Source: Streptomyces sp. WMMC500 (GTDB lineage: Bacteria > Actinomycetota > Actinomycetes > Streptomycetales > Streptomycetaceae). Taken from it: DNA of 64,000 nt. The notes beneath the pieces were generated by a model. That model saw only the letters and a list, made by a program, of their open reading frames with translations. It made no database searches and was not told where the DNA came from. Where the stretch lies: assembly GCF_027497195.1 (NCBI RefSeq), contig NZ_CP114905.1:62001-126000 (forward strand), read 5' to 3'. The translations under genes were made by a program, and so were the position numbers. Below are positions 42,110 to 52,003 of this stretch, in pieces. Positions within the stretch are counted from its first letter, which is position 1. Every line of letters starts with the position of its first letter.

Positions 42110-42241
42110 GCGGCAAGCAGACCGCGGCGGCGGGCGCGAGCGCGTCGTGCTCGGGTACGCACCGGGGTCGGACAGCCGGCGGGGGCGGTCTCCGCCTCCG
42201 GGGGGAGACGGGCGCCGCCGTGGCGGCCGTACGCTGGCGGG

Positions 42242-44464
42242 ATGGAGCGGACGGGGGGCCGGACGTGGCCGGGTGCCGCGGATGTCGCGCTGCCGGCGGC
42301 GCTGGCCGGGGCGCAGCCGGTCGTGTGGGCGGTGGCGTTGCTGGGGTCGGGGGGTCCGGGGGCCGGCTGGGCGGCGGTCGGCGGATTGCTGGCGGTGTTC
42401 GTCGCGGCCGGGGCGCTGGTGTGGCGGCGGCGGGCGCCGGGGGCGGTGCTGGCCGCGGTGCTGTTGGTCGACGGCGGCGCGGAGGCCCTGGCGCCGGAGG
42501 CGGCGGTGGTGCCGGCGCTGCCGGGGGCGGTGTGGATCGCCCTGTTCTCGCTGGCGGTGCACGGCGGCGTACGGGGCGCGCTGTCCGGCGCAGTGGTGGC
42601 CGCGGCGGTCGTGGGGGCGCCGGTCGCGGGCGCGGCGTCGGCGTGGGTTCTCCTCGACGAGTTGCTGGCCGGGGTGCTGGCGCATCTGCTGGTCGTGCTG
42701 TGCGGGCGGCTGTGGCGGCACCGGGTGGCGCGGCGGGCGCGGGTCGCGGCGCGGCTGGCCGGGGTGGCGAGGGAGCAGGACGCGGCCGCCGCGGCGGAAC
42801 GGGAGCGGCTGACGGGCGAGTTGCACGACGCGGCCGGGCACCATCTGAGCGCGGTCGCGGTGCAGAGCGCCGCGGCGCTGCGGCTGGTGGGCAGCAGGCC
42901 GGAGCTGGCGGGCGAGGCGCTGGCGGGTGCGGCGGCCATGGGCCGGGCGGCGCTGGCGACGCTGGCGCGGGTGGTGGACGCCGCGGGCGACGAGGCGGTG
43001 GGCGGCCCGCCGCACCGGCGGCTCGGCACGCTTTGCGGCCGGCTGGCGGACCTGGGGTTTCCGGTGGGGCTCGCGGTGACGGGGCGGCCGGTGCCGGTGC
43101 CGGAGGGCGTCGGCGCCGCCGCGTACCGGGTGGCGCAGGAGTCGTTGACCAACGCGATCCGGCACGCCGCGGGCGCCGCGGTGACCGTACGACTGCACTA
43201 CGGGACGCGCGAGTTGGTCCTGACGGTGGCCAACGGGGCCGCGGCGGCGGGCGGTCCGGCGGTGCCCGGCGGTGGCGGCGGCTCGGGCGGCTCCGGGGGC
43301 CGGGGTGTCGCCGGGATGCGGCGGCGGGTCGAGGCGGCGGGCGGGCGGCTGACGGCCGGTCCCGGCGGGTCGGCTGGTGCCGTCCCACCGGTCCGTACGA
43401 ATGGCGGTCCGCCCACGCGCGCCGGCGGCTGGGCGGTACGGGACGCTCCGGACGCCCGGGCGGAGGACGGCGGGCGGTCCGTAGGGGCCGACCGCGCGGT
43501 CCGTACGGAGGCCGGCCTGCCGCCGGGCGGCGTCGGCCGGTGCGCGGCGGCCCCGCGCGCGGCCGGCACGGAGGACGGCGGCCGGGGCACCGGCGCGGGC
43601 CGTCCGGAGGACGATCCGGCACCGGCTGACGGCGGTTGGTGTGTGCGGGCCGTCCTGCCGGTCCGCGGCCGGGCCCGCGCGACGGTCCGCGGGACCGGTG
43701 CGGCCGAAGCGGCGGCGTTCGCCGGCTGCGCGCTGGTGCCGCTCGCGGTGAGCCCCTCGGCCGCGCTGCCGCTGCTGCTGCACGCCGCCCCGCTGCTGTG
43801 GCTGCGCCGCGCGCCCGCGCGGGCGCTGGCCGTCATGCTGGCCGTCGCGCTCGGCTGGTCGGCGGCGACGGCGGCGGGGCTCCCGGTACCGGCGGCGACG
43901 GCGCCGCTGACCGTCGCCGCCGCGGCCGAACTCCTCGCCCTCTGCGCCGTGGCCGCCCGGCACCCGCCGCACCGCTCGTGGCCCGCGCCCGTCGCGGTCG
44001 GCGTCGCGGCGGGGACCGTGCTCGGGCTGGCCCTCGCCGCGGATCCCGCGGAGCCGGCCGGCGCCGGCGCCGTCGTGCTCATGGCGGCCCTGGGCCTGAC
44101 GGCGGTGCCGTGGCTGCTGCCCGTGTGGGCGCTGGGGCTGCTGGCCCGGGCCCGCCGCGGCGAGGGCGGCCGGTGGGAGCGGCGCGTGCTGGACGCGGTG
44201 GCGGCTCGCGTCGGTGCGGCGGTGGCCGCGGAGCGGCGGCGCGTCGCGGCCGGGCTGCAGGGCGCTGTGGCCGAGCGCACCGTGCGCCTGGTGCGCGGCG
44301 CCGAGTCGGGGCTCGCGGGCCGCATCGGGCACGCCGCCGCACTGGCCGAGGTGACGGACGAGGCGCGGCGGGCGCTGGCGGCGCTGCGCGAGCTGCTCGA
44401 CATGATGGACCCCGCCGCGGGCGCACCCGTGCCTGCGGGCCGGGCGGCGGAGGTGCGGCGATGA
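42242..44464 (+). CDS. NarL-type sensor kinase fused to a second, degenerate kinase half
   Basis: 740 aa. First half: about five membrane segments, HisKA_3 phosphoacceptor His195 in RLTGELHDAAGHHLSAVAVQ, and an ATPase domain (AQESLTNAIRHAAG, GRGVAGMRRRVEAAGG). A disordered linker of about 80 residues rich in G, R and P follows. Second half: another set of four or five membrane segments and a second HisKA_3-like helix (RRRVAAGLQGAVAERTVRL) in which the His-Asp is replaced by Gln-Gly, with no ATPase domain after it. Its stop overlaps the response-regulator start (ATGA), so they form one system. Possibly the second half is an added sensory/dimerisation module. Confidence 0.87.
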   Translation: MERTGGRTWPGAADVALPAALAGAQPVVWAVALLGSGGPGAGWAAVGGLLAVFVAAGALVWRRRAPGAVLAAVLLVDGGAEALAPEAAVVPALPGAVWIALFSLAVHGGVRGALSGAVVAAAVVGAPVAGAASAWVLLDELLAGVLAHLLVVLCGRLWRHRVARRARVAARLAGVAREQDAAAAAERERLTGELHDAAGHHLSAVAVQSAAALRLVGSRPELAGEALAGAAAMGRAALATLARVVDAAGDEAVGGPPHRRLGTLCGRLADLGFPVGLAVTGRPVPVPEGVGAAAYRVAQESLTNAIRHAAGAAVTVRLHYGTRELVLTVANGAAAAGGPAVPGGGGGSGGSGGRGVAGMRRRVEAAGGRLTAGPGGSAGAVPPVRTNGGPPTRAGGWAVRDAPDARAEDGGRSVGADRAVRTEAGLPPGGVGRCAAAPRAAGTEDGGRGTGAGRPEDDPAPADGGWCVRAVLPVRGRARATVRGTGAAEAAAFAGCALVPLAVSPSAALPLLLHAAPLLWLRRAPARALAVMLAVALGWSAATAAGLPVPAATAPLTVAAAAELLALCAVAARHPPHRSWPAPVAVGVAAGTVLGLALAADPAEPAGAGAVVLMAALGLTAVPWLLPVWALGLLARARRGEGGRWERRVLDAVAARVGAAVAAERRRVAAGLQGAVAERTVRLVRGAESGLAGRIGHAAALAEVTDEARRALAALRELLDMMDPAAGAPVPAGRAAEVRR

Positions 44465-45111
44465 GCGTGCGGGTGCTGGTGGTCGACGACCAGGCGGTGG
44501 TACGGGCCGGCTTCGCCGCGGTGATCGGCGCCGAGCCGGACCTGACGGTCGCCGGCGAGGCCGGCGACGGTGCGGAGGCGCTGCGGCTGGCCCGTACCAC
44601 CGCGCCGGACGTGGTGCTCATGGACATCCGCATGCCGGGCATGGACGGCCTGGCCGCGACCCGGGAGCTGACCGCGGGCGAACCGCCGGCGCGCGTGCTG
44701 ATCCTGACCACGTTCCGGCGCGACGACTACGTCTTCGAGGCCCTGCGCGCGGGCGCCTCCGGGTTCCTGCTCAAGGACTGCCACCCCCAGGACCTGGTGG
44801 ACGCCGTCCGCACCGTCGCGGCCGGCGAGGCGCTCCTCGCGCCCGCGGTGGTCCGCGGGCTCGTCGACGCGTTCGCGTCCGGCGCGGTCGTGCCGCGCGC
44901 GGCGCGGGACGACCGGCTGGACGCGCTGACGGAGCGCGAGACCCAGGTGCTGCGCCAGGTCGCGAAGGGGCTGAGCAACCCGGAGATCGCCGCGGTCCTC
45001 GGCATCGGCAGGTCGACGGTGAAGACCCATGTGACGTCGGTCCTCGCCAAGTTGGGACTGCGGGACCGGACGCAGGCGGTCATCTACGCGTACGAGACCG
45101 GCCTCGCCTGA
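44461..45111 (+). CDS. NarL/LuxR-type response regulator
   Basis: 216 aa. Receiver domain with Asp9-Asp10, phosphorylation site Asp55 in VVLMDIRMPG, Thr in ILTTF and Lys in FLLKDC; C-terminal LuxR helix-turn-helix (LTERETQVLRQVAKGLSNPEIA, STVKTHVTSVLAKLGLRDR). Complete. Partner of the overlapping sensor kinase gene; targets unknown. Confidence 0.95.
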   Translation: MSVRVLVVDDQAVVRAGFAAVIGAEPDLTVAGEAGDGAEALRLARTTAPDVVLMDIRMPGMDGLAATRELTAGEPPARVLILTTFRRDDYVFEALRAGASGFLLKDCHPQDLVDAVRTVAAGEALLAPAVVRGLVDAFASGAVVPRAARDDRLDALTERETQVLRQVAKGLSNPEIAAVLGIGRSTVKTHVTSVLAKLGLRDRTQAVIYAYETGLA

Positions 45112-45134
45112 CGCCCTCGCCCGACGCCGGGGCG

Positions 45135-45932
45135 CTACCGCTGCGACTCCTCCAGCAGGCGCAGCGCCAGCTCCTTCAGCTCGGGGCTCGCCTCGGCGGC
45201 GTTGCCCGAGTCGTACGGGGGCTGGGGGTCGTACTCGACGGCGAGCTGGACCGCCCGCGCGGTCAGCTCGTCGGTGAGCAGAGCGGCCAGGTGGAGGGAC
45301 ATGTCGATGCCGGCGGAAACGCCGGCGGCGGTGATCACCTTGCCGTCGCGGACGTAGCGTTCCGCGACGTAGGTGACGCCGAAGGTCGCCTCCAGGTAGT
45401 CCTTCGACGCCCAGTAGGTGGTGGCGCGGGCGCCGAGCAGGCCGGCGGCGCCGAGGACGAGAGAGCCGGTGCACACCGAGGTGGTGAAGCGGGTGCGGCG
45501 GTGGGCGCGGCGCAGGAAGCGGAGGATCGCCGGGTTCTCCATGGCGGCGACGGTGCCCCGGTTGCCGGCGCCGGGGACGAGGACCACGTCCAGTTCGCCG
45601 GTCTCGGCGAAGGACCTGTCGGCGACGACCGCGGTGTGCCCAGTGTCCGTACGGACGGGGCCGCGGTGTTCGGCGATCATCGTGATCTCCGCCCCGGGCA
45701 GCCGGGAGAGCACCTCGACCGGTCCTGTCGGATCGAGCAGGCTGAAGCCGTCGTACAGCATGACCCCGATCCGCGGTCCTTTCGGGTTCCGCCCCGCGGT
45801 CTGCCCCTTCGTGCCGGCGTGGGCCGTCCCGGCCGGGAGGCCGGCCGCCAGGCCCGCCGCGGCGAGCGCCACCGCGCCGCCGAGAGCGGCCCTGCGCGTC
45901 GTCCTGTCGGTCTCCGTGTCGCTGTTCGTCAT
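45135..45932 (-). CDS. Exported DJ-1/PfpI-family protein
   Basis: 265 aa. Tat-type signal (TTRRAALGGAVALAAAGLAAG, ending AHA) followed by a DJ-1/PfpI domain: IGVMLYDGFSLLDPTGPVEVLS, VVLVPGAG, and the nucleophile-elbow Cys in TSVCTGSLVLGAAGLL. Related isonitrile hydratase and glyoxalase III enzymes use this Cys. Export is unusual for the fold. Its start codon overlaps the stop of the paralogous regulator gene upstream (ATGA), so the pair is cotranscribed. Confidence 0.85.
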   Translation of the reverse strand: MTNSDTETDRTTRRAALGGAVALAAAGLAAGLPAGTAHAGTKGQTAGRNPKGPRIGVMLYDGFSLLDPTGPVEVLSRLPGAEITMIAEHRGPVRTDTGHTAVVADRSFAETGELDVVLVPGAGNRGTVAAMENPAILRFLRRAHRRTRFTTSVCTGSLVLGAAGLLGARATTYWASKDYLEATFGVTYVAERYVRDGKVITAAGVSAGIDMSLHLAALLTDELTARAVQLAVEYDPQPPYDSGNAAEASPELKELALRLLEESQR

Positions 45933-46939
45933 GCCCCGGGATTCTGCCGGTCCGGTTGCGGGCGGGCCGGCGGCATGTCCGGCATCCTGCGAAGCGCGTC
46001 CCCGGTGGCCCCGTAGTGGTCCAGGAACGCCTGCCGCAGGGTCTCGGCGGAGCCGAACCCGCAGCGGCGCGCGATGGCGGCCAGCGTCAGCCCGCTGGAG
46101 CGGACGAGGTGGGCCGCGCCCTCGGTGCGGGCGGCGCGCACCGCACGTGCGGGGGTGGTGCCGAGGTGCCGGGCGAACAGCCGGGTGAGGTGGCGGGTGC
46201 TGATGCCGGCGCGGGCGGCGAGCGCGCGGGGGCCGAGGTCGTCGGCGAGGTGGCCGGAGACGTACCCGAGGAGGTCGCCCACGAGGCGGTCGCCGCTGGG
46301 CGGGGCGGCGAGGAACATGCTGATCTGCGCTTGGTCGGCGGGGCGGTGCAGGTACGTCACCAGCTCGCGGGCGACGCCGCGCGCGAGGGTCGGGCCGTGG
46401 TCGTCCTCGATCAGCGCGAGGGTGAGGTCCAGCGCGCTGGTGACGCCGGCGGAGGTGTAGACGTGTCCGTCGCGTACGTACAGGGGGGCCGGGTCGACGG
46501 CGACGGCCGGGTGGCGGGCGGCGAGTTCGGCGCCGTAGCGCCAGTGGGTGGTCACCCGCCGCTGGTCTACGAGGCCGGCGGCGGCCAGCACGAACACCCC
46601 CGTGCACACCGCCGCGACCCGGCGCGCACCGGTCGCGAGCCGCCGTACCTGGCGCACCAACTCCCCGTCCACGCAGGCCCGCTCGTGCCCGATGCCGCCG
46701 ACGACCATGAGGGTGTCGGGCCGCGCCGGCACCTCGGCGAGACGCTGCCCGCCGCCCAGGCCGATACCGGCGGAGCTGACCACGCCGCGGCCGGTGGCGG
46801 TGGCCAGCCCGATGGCGTACGAAGGTGTCGCGCCGAAGCGGTTGGCGGCGTCCAGGGCGCCGCTGGGGCAGGCGATGTCGAGTATCTGCGCGTCGTCGTA
46901 CGCGACGAGCACCACCCGGCGTACCGCGGCGTCCGCCAC
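45929..46939 (-). CDS. GlxA-type AraC regulator (DJ-1 sensor domain + HTH)
   Basis: 336 aa from a GTG start. N-terminal DJ-1/PfpI domain (VVLVAYDDAQILDIACPSG, VVGGIGHE, Cys in AAVCTGVFVLAAAGLV) and a C-terminal AraC HTH (ALAARAGISTRHLTRLFARHLGTTPARAV, AIARRCGFGSAETLRQAFLDHYG). Probably senses a small molecule and controls the exported DJ-1 protein with which it overlaps by four bases. Confidence 0.92.
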   Translation of the reverse strand: MADAAVRRVVLVAYDDAQILDIACPSGALDAANRFGATPSYAIGLATATGRGVVSSAGIGLGGGQRLAEVPARPDTLMVVGGIGHERACVDGELVRQVRRLATGARRVAAVCTGVFVLAAAGLVDQRRVTTHWRYGAELAARHPAVAVDPAPLYVRDGHVYTSAGVTSALDLTLALIEDDHGPTLARGVARELVTYLHRPADQAQISMFLAAPPSGDRLVGDLLGYVSGHLADDLGPRALAARAGISTRHLTRLFARHLGTTPARAVRAARTEGAAHLVRSSGLTLAAIARRCGFGSAETLRQAFLDHYGATGDALRRMPDMPPARPQPDRQNPGA

Positions 46940-47010
46940 CTCGCACCCGCCCTCCGGCCCACGCCACCGTACCGGCCGGCGATCACCGGCAGACAGGAGG
47001 CGGGCGTGGT

Positions 47011-47364
47011 TCAGCGGGGGTCGCTCTCCGGCGGGTTGCCGCCGGCCTGCATGTCGCGAAGGGCCTCGTCGGCGGCTCTGATCTCCGCGTAGTACTGCCG
47101 GTGCACCTTGTACGTGCGGTCGATCCGGATCTTGTGGTAGATCCCGGTGGGTTCACCGAAGCGGAAGTCGCGGGGCAGGCGCTGGACGCCGCTGCGGCCC
47201 ACGATCAGGATGGCGCGGTCGGTGACCACGAACGTCCACACGCGTACGGTGAAGATCAACGAACCGCTCTGCCCGACGAATCCCGTCTGGATCTCCTCGC
47301 CGGGCTCCAGGTGTGGTGCGGCCCGCTCGGCGATGAGCGCGACTCGCCGTTCCTGGTGGCCCAT
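47011..47364 (-). CDS. Small protein with PH-like domain
   Basis: 117 aa. After a basic N-terminus the sequence PGEEIQTGFVGQSG, LIFTVRVWTFVVTDRAILIVG is the beta-strand pattern of bacterial PH-like domains, ending in a charged helical tail. No signal peptide. GGGAGGGG precedes ATG 47364. Function unknown; possibly membrane-associated. Confidence 0.75.
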   Translation of the reverse strand: MGHQERRVALIAERAAPHLEPGEEIQTGFVGQSGSLIFTVRVWTFVVTDRAILIVGRSGVQRLPRDFRFGEPTGIYHKIRIDRTYKVHRQYYAEIRAADEALRDMQAGGNPPESDPR

Positions 47365-47457
47365 GAAACCCCTCCCTGGCAGGACGGGCCGAAGCCTAGC
47401 GCAGGCCCCGGCGGGGCAACCACCCGCGCGGGTGACGGCACCGCCTAGCCTGGGCGT

Positions 47458-47916
47458 ATGGCGCTGTTCGAGGTGGCGCGCGGGGTCGACGCGCCCGCGG
47501 TGCAGGTCTGGGGGCGGCTGACCGACTGGCCCGCGCACGGCCGGCGGGTTCCGCTGACCCGGATCACCGGTGTCTCCGTGCCCGCGACGGGCGTCGGGGC
47601 GCGGTTCACGGCGCGCACGGGTGTGGGCCGGGTGGGCTTCGACGATCCGATGGAGGTCGTCGCGTGGTCACCGCCGGGGGCCGGGCGCGCGGAGGGCCGG
47701 TGCCGGTTGGTCAAGCGCGGGCGGGTGGTGCGCGGGTGGGCCGAGATCGAGGTGTACGGGCCAGAGGCGGGCGCCGGTGCGGCCGGGCCGGTGCGGGTGG
47801 TGTGGCGGGAGGAGATCGGGGTGCGGGGGGTGCCGCGGGCGCTGGATCCGCTGGTGGCGTGGACCGCACGCCGGGTGTTCGGGCGGGTCCTCGACGGTCT
47901 GCTCCGGGGCCTGTGA
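47458..47916 (+). CDS. SRPBCC (polyketide cyclase/START-like) protein
   Basis: 152 aa. Pattern of the SRPBCC helix-grip fold: FEVARGVDAPAVQVWGRLTDWPAHGRRVPL, a long beta region and a C-terminal helix (ARRVFGRVLDGLLRGL). Such proteins bind hydrophobic ligands. No polyketide genes are adjacent, so a cyclase role is not implied. It stands 95 bp before mutA on the same strand. Confidence 0.82.
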   Translation: MALFEVARGVDAPAVQVWGRLTDWPAHGRRVPLTRITGVSVPATGVGARFTARTGVGRVGFDDPMEVVAWSPPGAGRAEGRCRLVKRGRVVRGWAEIEVYGPEAGAGAAGPVRVVWREEIGVRGVPRALDPLVAWTARRVFGRVLDGLLRGL

Positions 47917-48010
47917 CCGGCACTCCCCGCGCGGCCGGGAGTGAAGAGAACCAGGTCACACCCGAGGCCCGGGCAGTTCATCCTTTAGCCGATCTGGCTA
48001 GCATCCGAAC

Positions 48011-49825
48011 ATGACTGTCCTGCCCGAAGACGGGCTCTCCCTGGCTAGCGAGTTCGCCGACGCGTCGCACGAGCAGTGGCAGCACCTGGTGGCGGGCGTG
48101 CTGCGCAAGTCCGGCAGGGACGTCCCGGCCGACGAGGCCGAGGCCCTGCTGTCCACCGCGCTCGAGGACGGGCTGCGCACCCCGCCGCTCTACACCGCGC
48201 GGGACCGCGCGCCGGACCCGGGCCTGCCCGGGTTCGCCCCCTTCGTCCGCGGCGGCCGGCCCGAGGGGAACGCCGCGGGCGGCTGGGACGTACGCCAGCG
48301 GCACGCGGCGCCCGACGCGGAGGCCGTGCTCGACGACCTGGAGAACGGCGTCACCTCCCTGTGGCTCGACGTCGGCGGGTCCGGCGGCATCCCGGTGGCG
48401 GCGCTGAAGGACGTGCTGAAGGACGTCTACCTCGACCTGGCGCCCGTCGTCCTGGACGCCGGCGCCGAGAGCGAGCCGGCCGCGCGGGAGCTGCTGCGGC
48501 TGTACGAGGAGCGCGGTCTCGCCGCCGACGCCGTGCGCGGCGGCCTCGGCGCCGACCCGCTCGGCCACGAGGCCCGTACCGGACGGCCCGGGGACACCGC
48601 CGCCATGGCCGGCCTCGCCCGGCTGTGCGCCGACCGCCACCCCGGCCTTCGGGCCGTCACCGTGGACGCGCTGCCGTACCACGAGGCCGGCGGCTCCCCG
48701 GCGCAGGAGCTGGGCTGCTCCCTGGCCACGGCGGTCGCCTATCTGCGGGAGCTGACCGCGGCGGGGCTGGGCGCCGCGCAGGCGTGTGCCCAACTGGAGT
48801 TCCGGTACGCGGCGACCGCCGACCAGTTCCTGACGGTCGCCAAGCTGCGGGCGGCGCGCCGGCTGTTCTCGCGGGTGGCGGAGGTCTGCGGGGCGCCCGA
48901 AGCGGGCGCGCAGCTCCAGCACGCGGTGACCTCGCCGGTGATGGCGACGCGCCGCGACCCGTGGGTGAACATGCTGCGCACCACGGTCGCCACCCTCGCC
49001 GCCGGAGTCGGCGGCGCGGACGCGGTGACCGTGCTCCCCTTCGACCACGCCATCGGCCTGCCGGACGCGTTCTCCCGGCGCATCGCCCGGAACACCTCCG
49101 CCATTCTTGTCGAGGAGTCGCACCTGGCCCGGGTCATCGACCCGGCGGGCGGCTCCTGGTACGTGGAGCGGCTGACCGACGAACTCGCGCACGCCGGCTG
49201 GGCGTTCTTCCAGGAGATCGAGCGGGCCGGCGGCCAGGCCGCCGCGCTGCGCTCCGGGATGGTCGGCGAGCGGCTGGCACGGACCTGGGCGGAGCGCGGC
49301 AGGAAGCTCGCCACCCGGCGCGAACCGGTGACCGGGGTCAGCGAGTTCCCCGACCTGGCGGAGAAGCCCGTCGTCCGCGCGCCCGCACAGGCGCCGCCGT
49401 CCGGCGGGCTGCCGCGAGTGCGCAGGGACGAGGGCTTCGAGGCGCTGCGGGCGCGCTCCGACGCGCATCTGGCCGCGACCGGCGCCCGGCCGCGCGTCTT
49501 CCTCGCCGCGCTGGGCCCGGCCGCCGTACACACCCCGCGGGTGACCTTCGCCGCGAACCTGTTCCAGGCCGGCGGCGTCGAGCCCGTCACCAGCGGCACC
49601 TTCGCGGACAGCGGGGCGCGCGAGGCGTGCCTGTGCTCGGGCGACGCGGTGTACGAGGAGCAGGGCGCCGCCGCGGCGGCGGAGCTGCGGACGGCCGGCG
49701 CGCGGCACGTGTACCTCGCCGGGCGCCCGGGCCCGTACGACGGCGCCGACACTTACGTCCACGCCGGCTGTGACGCCGTGGCCGTGCTGACCGACGCACT
49801 CGACCGCATGGGAGTGGCCCGATGA
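48011..49825 (+). CDS. mutA: Methylmalonyl-CoA mutase small (beta) subunit
   Basis: 604 aa. The partner of MutB in the heterodimeric, B12-dependent mutase that interconverts succinyl-CoA and (R)-methylmalonyl-CoA. TIM-barrel part with [26 protein letters not shown]-type [24 protein letters not shown] and [20 protein letters not shown]; the C-terminal domain keeps the B12-domain fold but lacks the cobalt-ligating DxHxxG, as usual in MutA. Overlaps mutB by four bases. Supplies or consumes propionyl units for polyketides. Confidence 0.95.
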   Translation: MTVLPEDGLSLASEFADASHEQWQHLVAGVLRKSGRDVPADEAEALLSTALEDGLRTPPLYTARDRAPDPGLPGFAPFVRGGRPEGNAAGGWDVRQRHAAPDAEAVLDDLENGVTSLWLDVGGSGGIPVAALKDVLKDVYLDLAPVVLDAGAESEPAARELLRLYEERGLAADAVRGGLGADPLGHEARTGRPGDTAAMAGLARLCADRHPGLRAVTVDALPYHEAGGSPAQELGCSLATAVAYLRELTAAGLGAAQACAQLEFRYAATADQFLTVAKLRAARRLFSRVAEVCGAPEAGAQLQHAVTSPVMATRRDPWVNMLRTTVATLAAGVGGADAVTVLPFDHAIGLPDAFSRRIARNTSAILVEESHLARVIDPAGGSWYVERLTDELAHAGWAFFQEIERAGGQAAALRSGMVGERLARTWAERGRKLATRREPVTGVSEFPDLAEKPVVRAPAQAPPSGGLPRVRRDEGFEALRARSDAHLAATGARPRVFLAALGPAAVHTPRVTFAANLFQAGGVEPVTSGTFADSGAREACLCSGDAVYEEQGAAAAAELRTAGARHVYLAGRPGPYDGADTYVHAGCDAVAVLTDALDRMGVAR

Positions 49826-51999
49826 CCGTCCCCGACTTCTCGGACATCGCGCTCGGCACCCCGGCCCCCGCGGCCGGCGCCGACCAGTGGCACGCCGCGG
49901 TGAAGGGCGGCGGCGACGGCCGCGACCTCGGCTGGGAGACGCCCGAGGGCATCGCCGTCCGGCCGCTGTACACCGGGCAGGACCTGGCGGACCTGGACTT
50001 CCTGGACACCTACCCGGGCGTCGCGCCGTATCTGCGGGGCCCGTACCCGACGATGTACGTCAACCAGCCCTGGACCATCCGGCAGTACGCGGGCTTCTCC
50101 ACCGCCGAGGAGTCCAACGCCTTCTACCGGCGCAACCTGGCCGCCGGCCAGAAGGGTCTGTCCGTCGCCTTCGACCTGCCCACCCACCGCGGCTACGACA
50201 GCGACCACCCGCGGGTGACGGGCGACGTCGGCATGGCGGGGGTGGCGATCGACTCGATCCTCGACATGCGGCAGCTCTTCGACGGCATCCCGCTGGACCG
50301 GATGACGGTGTCGATGACGATGAACGGCGCGGTGCTGCCGGTGCTCGCACTGTACATCGTGGCCGCGGAGGAACAGGGGGTGCCGCCTTCGATGCTGGCG
50401 GGGACCATCCAGAACGACATCCTCAAGGAGTTCATGGTCCGCAACACCTACATCTACCCGCCGAAGCCGTCGATGCGGATCATCTCCGACATCTTCGCCT
50501 TCACCTCCCGGCACATGCCCCGCTACAACTCGATCTCGATCTCCGGCTACCACATCCAGGAGGCGGGCGCGACGGCCGACCTGGAGCTGGCGTACACCCT
50601 CGCCGACGGCGTGGAGTACATCCGGGCCGGCCGGGACGCGGGCCTGGACGTGGACGCCTTCGCGCCGCGGCTGTCGTTCTTCTGGGCGATCGGCATGAAC
50701 TTCTTCATGGAGATCGCCAAGCTGCGTGCGGCGCGGCTTCTGTGGGCGAAGCTCGTCAAACGCTTCGATCCGCAGAATCCCAAGTCGCTCTCGCTGCGCA
50801 CGCACTCGCAGACCTCCGGCTGGTCGCTGACCGCGCAGGACGTCTACAACAACGTGACGCGCACCTGTGTCGAGGCGATGGCCGCCACGCAGGGCCACAC
50901 GCAGTCGCTGCACACCAACGCGCTGGACGAGGCGCTCGCGCTGCCCACCGACTTCTCCGCCCGGATCGCCCGCAACACCCAGTTGCTGCTGCAGCAGGAG
51001 TCCGGTACGACCCGCGTGATCGACCCGTGGGGCGGCAGCGCGTACGTGGAACGGCTGACGTACGACCTGGCGCGGCGGGCCTGGCAGCACATCGAGGAGG
51101 TCGAGCAGGCGGGCGGCATGGCGCAGGCCATCGACGCGGGCATCCCGAAGCTGCGGGTGGAGGAGGCGGCGGCGCGCACCCAGGCCCGTATCGACTCCGG
51201 GCGGCAGCCCGTGATCGGCGTGAACAAGTACCGGGTGGCGTCCGACGAGCAGATCGAGGTGCTGAAGGTCGACAACTCCGCCGTGCGGGCACAGCAGATC
51301 GCGAAGCTGGAACGGCTGCGCGCGGAGCGCGACGAGACCGCGTGCCGGGGCGCGCTGGACGATCTGGCGCGGGCGGCCGGCGGCGAGGGCAACCTGCTGG
51401 AGCTGGCGGTACGGGCCGCGCGCGCCCGGGCGACGGTGGGCGAGATCTCGTACGCGCTGGAGACGGCCTACGGGCGGCACGCCGGGCAGATCCGTACGAT
51501 CTCCGGTGTGTACCGGAACGAGGCGGGCGAGTCGCCCTCGGTGGCGCGGACCAGGTCGCTGGTGGGCGAGTTCGCGGAGGCCGAGGGCCGGCGGCCGCGC
51601 ATCCTGGTCGCCAAGATGGGCCAGGACGGGCACGACCGCGGGCAGAAGGTGATCGCCACGGCCTTCGCCGACCTCGGCTTCGACGTGGACGTCGGCCCGC
51701 TGTTCCAGACCCCCGCCGAGGTGGCGCGGCAGGCCGTCGAGGCGGACGTGCACATCGTGGGGGTGTCGTCGCTGGCGGCCGGGCACCTGACGCTCGTGCC
51801 GGCGCTGCGCGAGGCGCTGGCGGAGGAGGGACGCGACGACATCATGGTCGTGGTGGGCGGTGTGATCCCGCCGCAGGACGTGGCGACGCTGCTGGACATG
51901 GGCGCGACGTCGGTGTTCCTGCCGGGCACCGTGATCCCCGACGCCGCACAGGACCTGGTGACGCAACTGGCGGCCGGTCTCGGTCACGACGCCGCGTGA
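49822..51999 (+). CDS. mutB: Methylmalonyl-CoA mutase large (alpha) subunit
   Basis: 725 aa. Catalytic subunit. Substrate barrel with [20 protein letters not shown], the [13 protein letters not shown] segment and a C-terminal cobalamin domain with the base-off His in [16 protein letters not shown], then [10 protein letters not shown] and the GGVIPPQD loop. All B12-binding motifs are intact. Second gene of the mutA-mutB-meaB operon. Confidence 0.97.
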   Translation: MTVPDFSDIALGTPAPAAGADQWHAAVKGGGDGRDLGWETPEGIAVRPLYTGQDLADLDFLDTYPGVAPYLRGPYPTMYVNQPWTIRQYAGFSTAEESNAFYRRNLAAGQKGLSVAFDLPTHRGYDSDHPRVTGDVGMAGVAIDSILDMRQLFDGIPLDRMTVSMTMNGAVLPVLALYIVAAEEQGVPPSMLAGTIQNDILKEFMVRNTYIYPPKPSMRIISDIFAFTSRHMPRYNSISISGYHIQEAGATADLELAYTLADGVEYIRAGRDAGLDVDAFAPRLSFFWAIGMNFFMEIAKLRAARLLWAKLVKRFDPQNPKSLSLRTHSQTSGWSLTAQDVYNNVTRTCVEAMAATQGHTQSLHTNALDEALALPTDFSARIARNTQLLLQQESGTTRVIDPWGGSAYVERLTYDLARRAWQHIEEVEQAGGMAQAIDAGIPKLRVEEAAARTQARIDSGRQPVIGVNKYRVASDEQIEVLKVDNSAVRAQQIAKLERLRAERDETACRGALDDLARAAGGEGNLLELAVRAARARATVGEISYALETAYGRHAGQIRTISGVYRNEAGESPSVARTRSLVGEFAEAEGRRPRILVAKMGQDGHDRGQKVIATAFADLGFDVDVGPLFQTPAEVARQAVEADVHIVGVSSLAAGHLTLVPALREALAEEGRDDIMVVVGGVIPPQDVATLLDMGATSVFLPGTVIPDAAQDLVTQLAAGLGHDAA

Positions 52000-52003
52000 G
52001 CGG

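Noticed and set aside
41235..43622. Pro/Arg-rich frame of nearly 800 codons antisense to the kinase and glycosidase genes
   Set aside because: Typical GC-bias shadow; no domain and no ribosome site.
39224..44332. Continuous minus-strand frame through the kinase gene into the exported glycosidase
   Set aside because: The part beyond 42109 is the antisense shadow of the kinase gene; the Tat signal at 42109 marks the true start.
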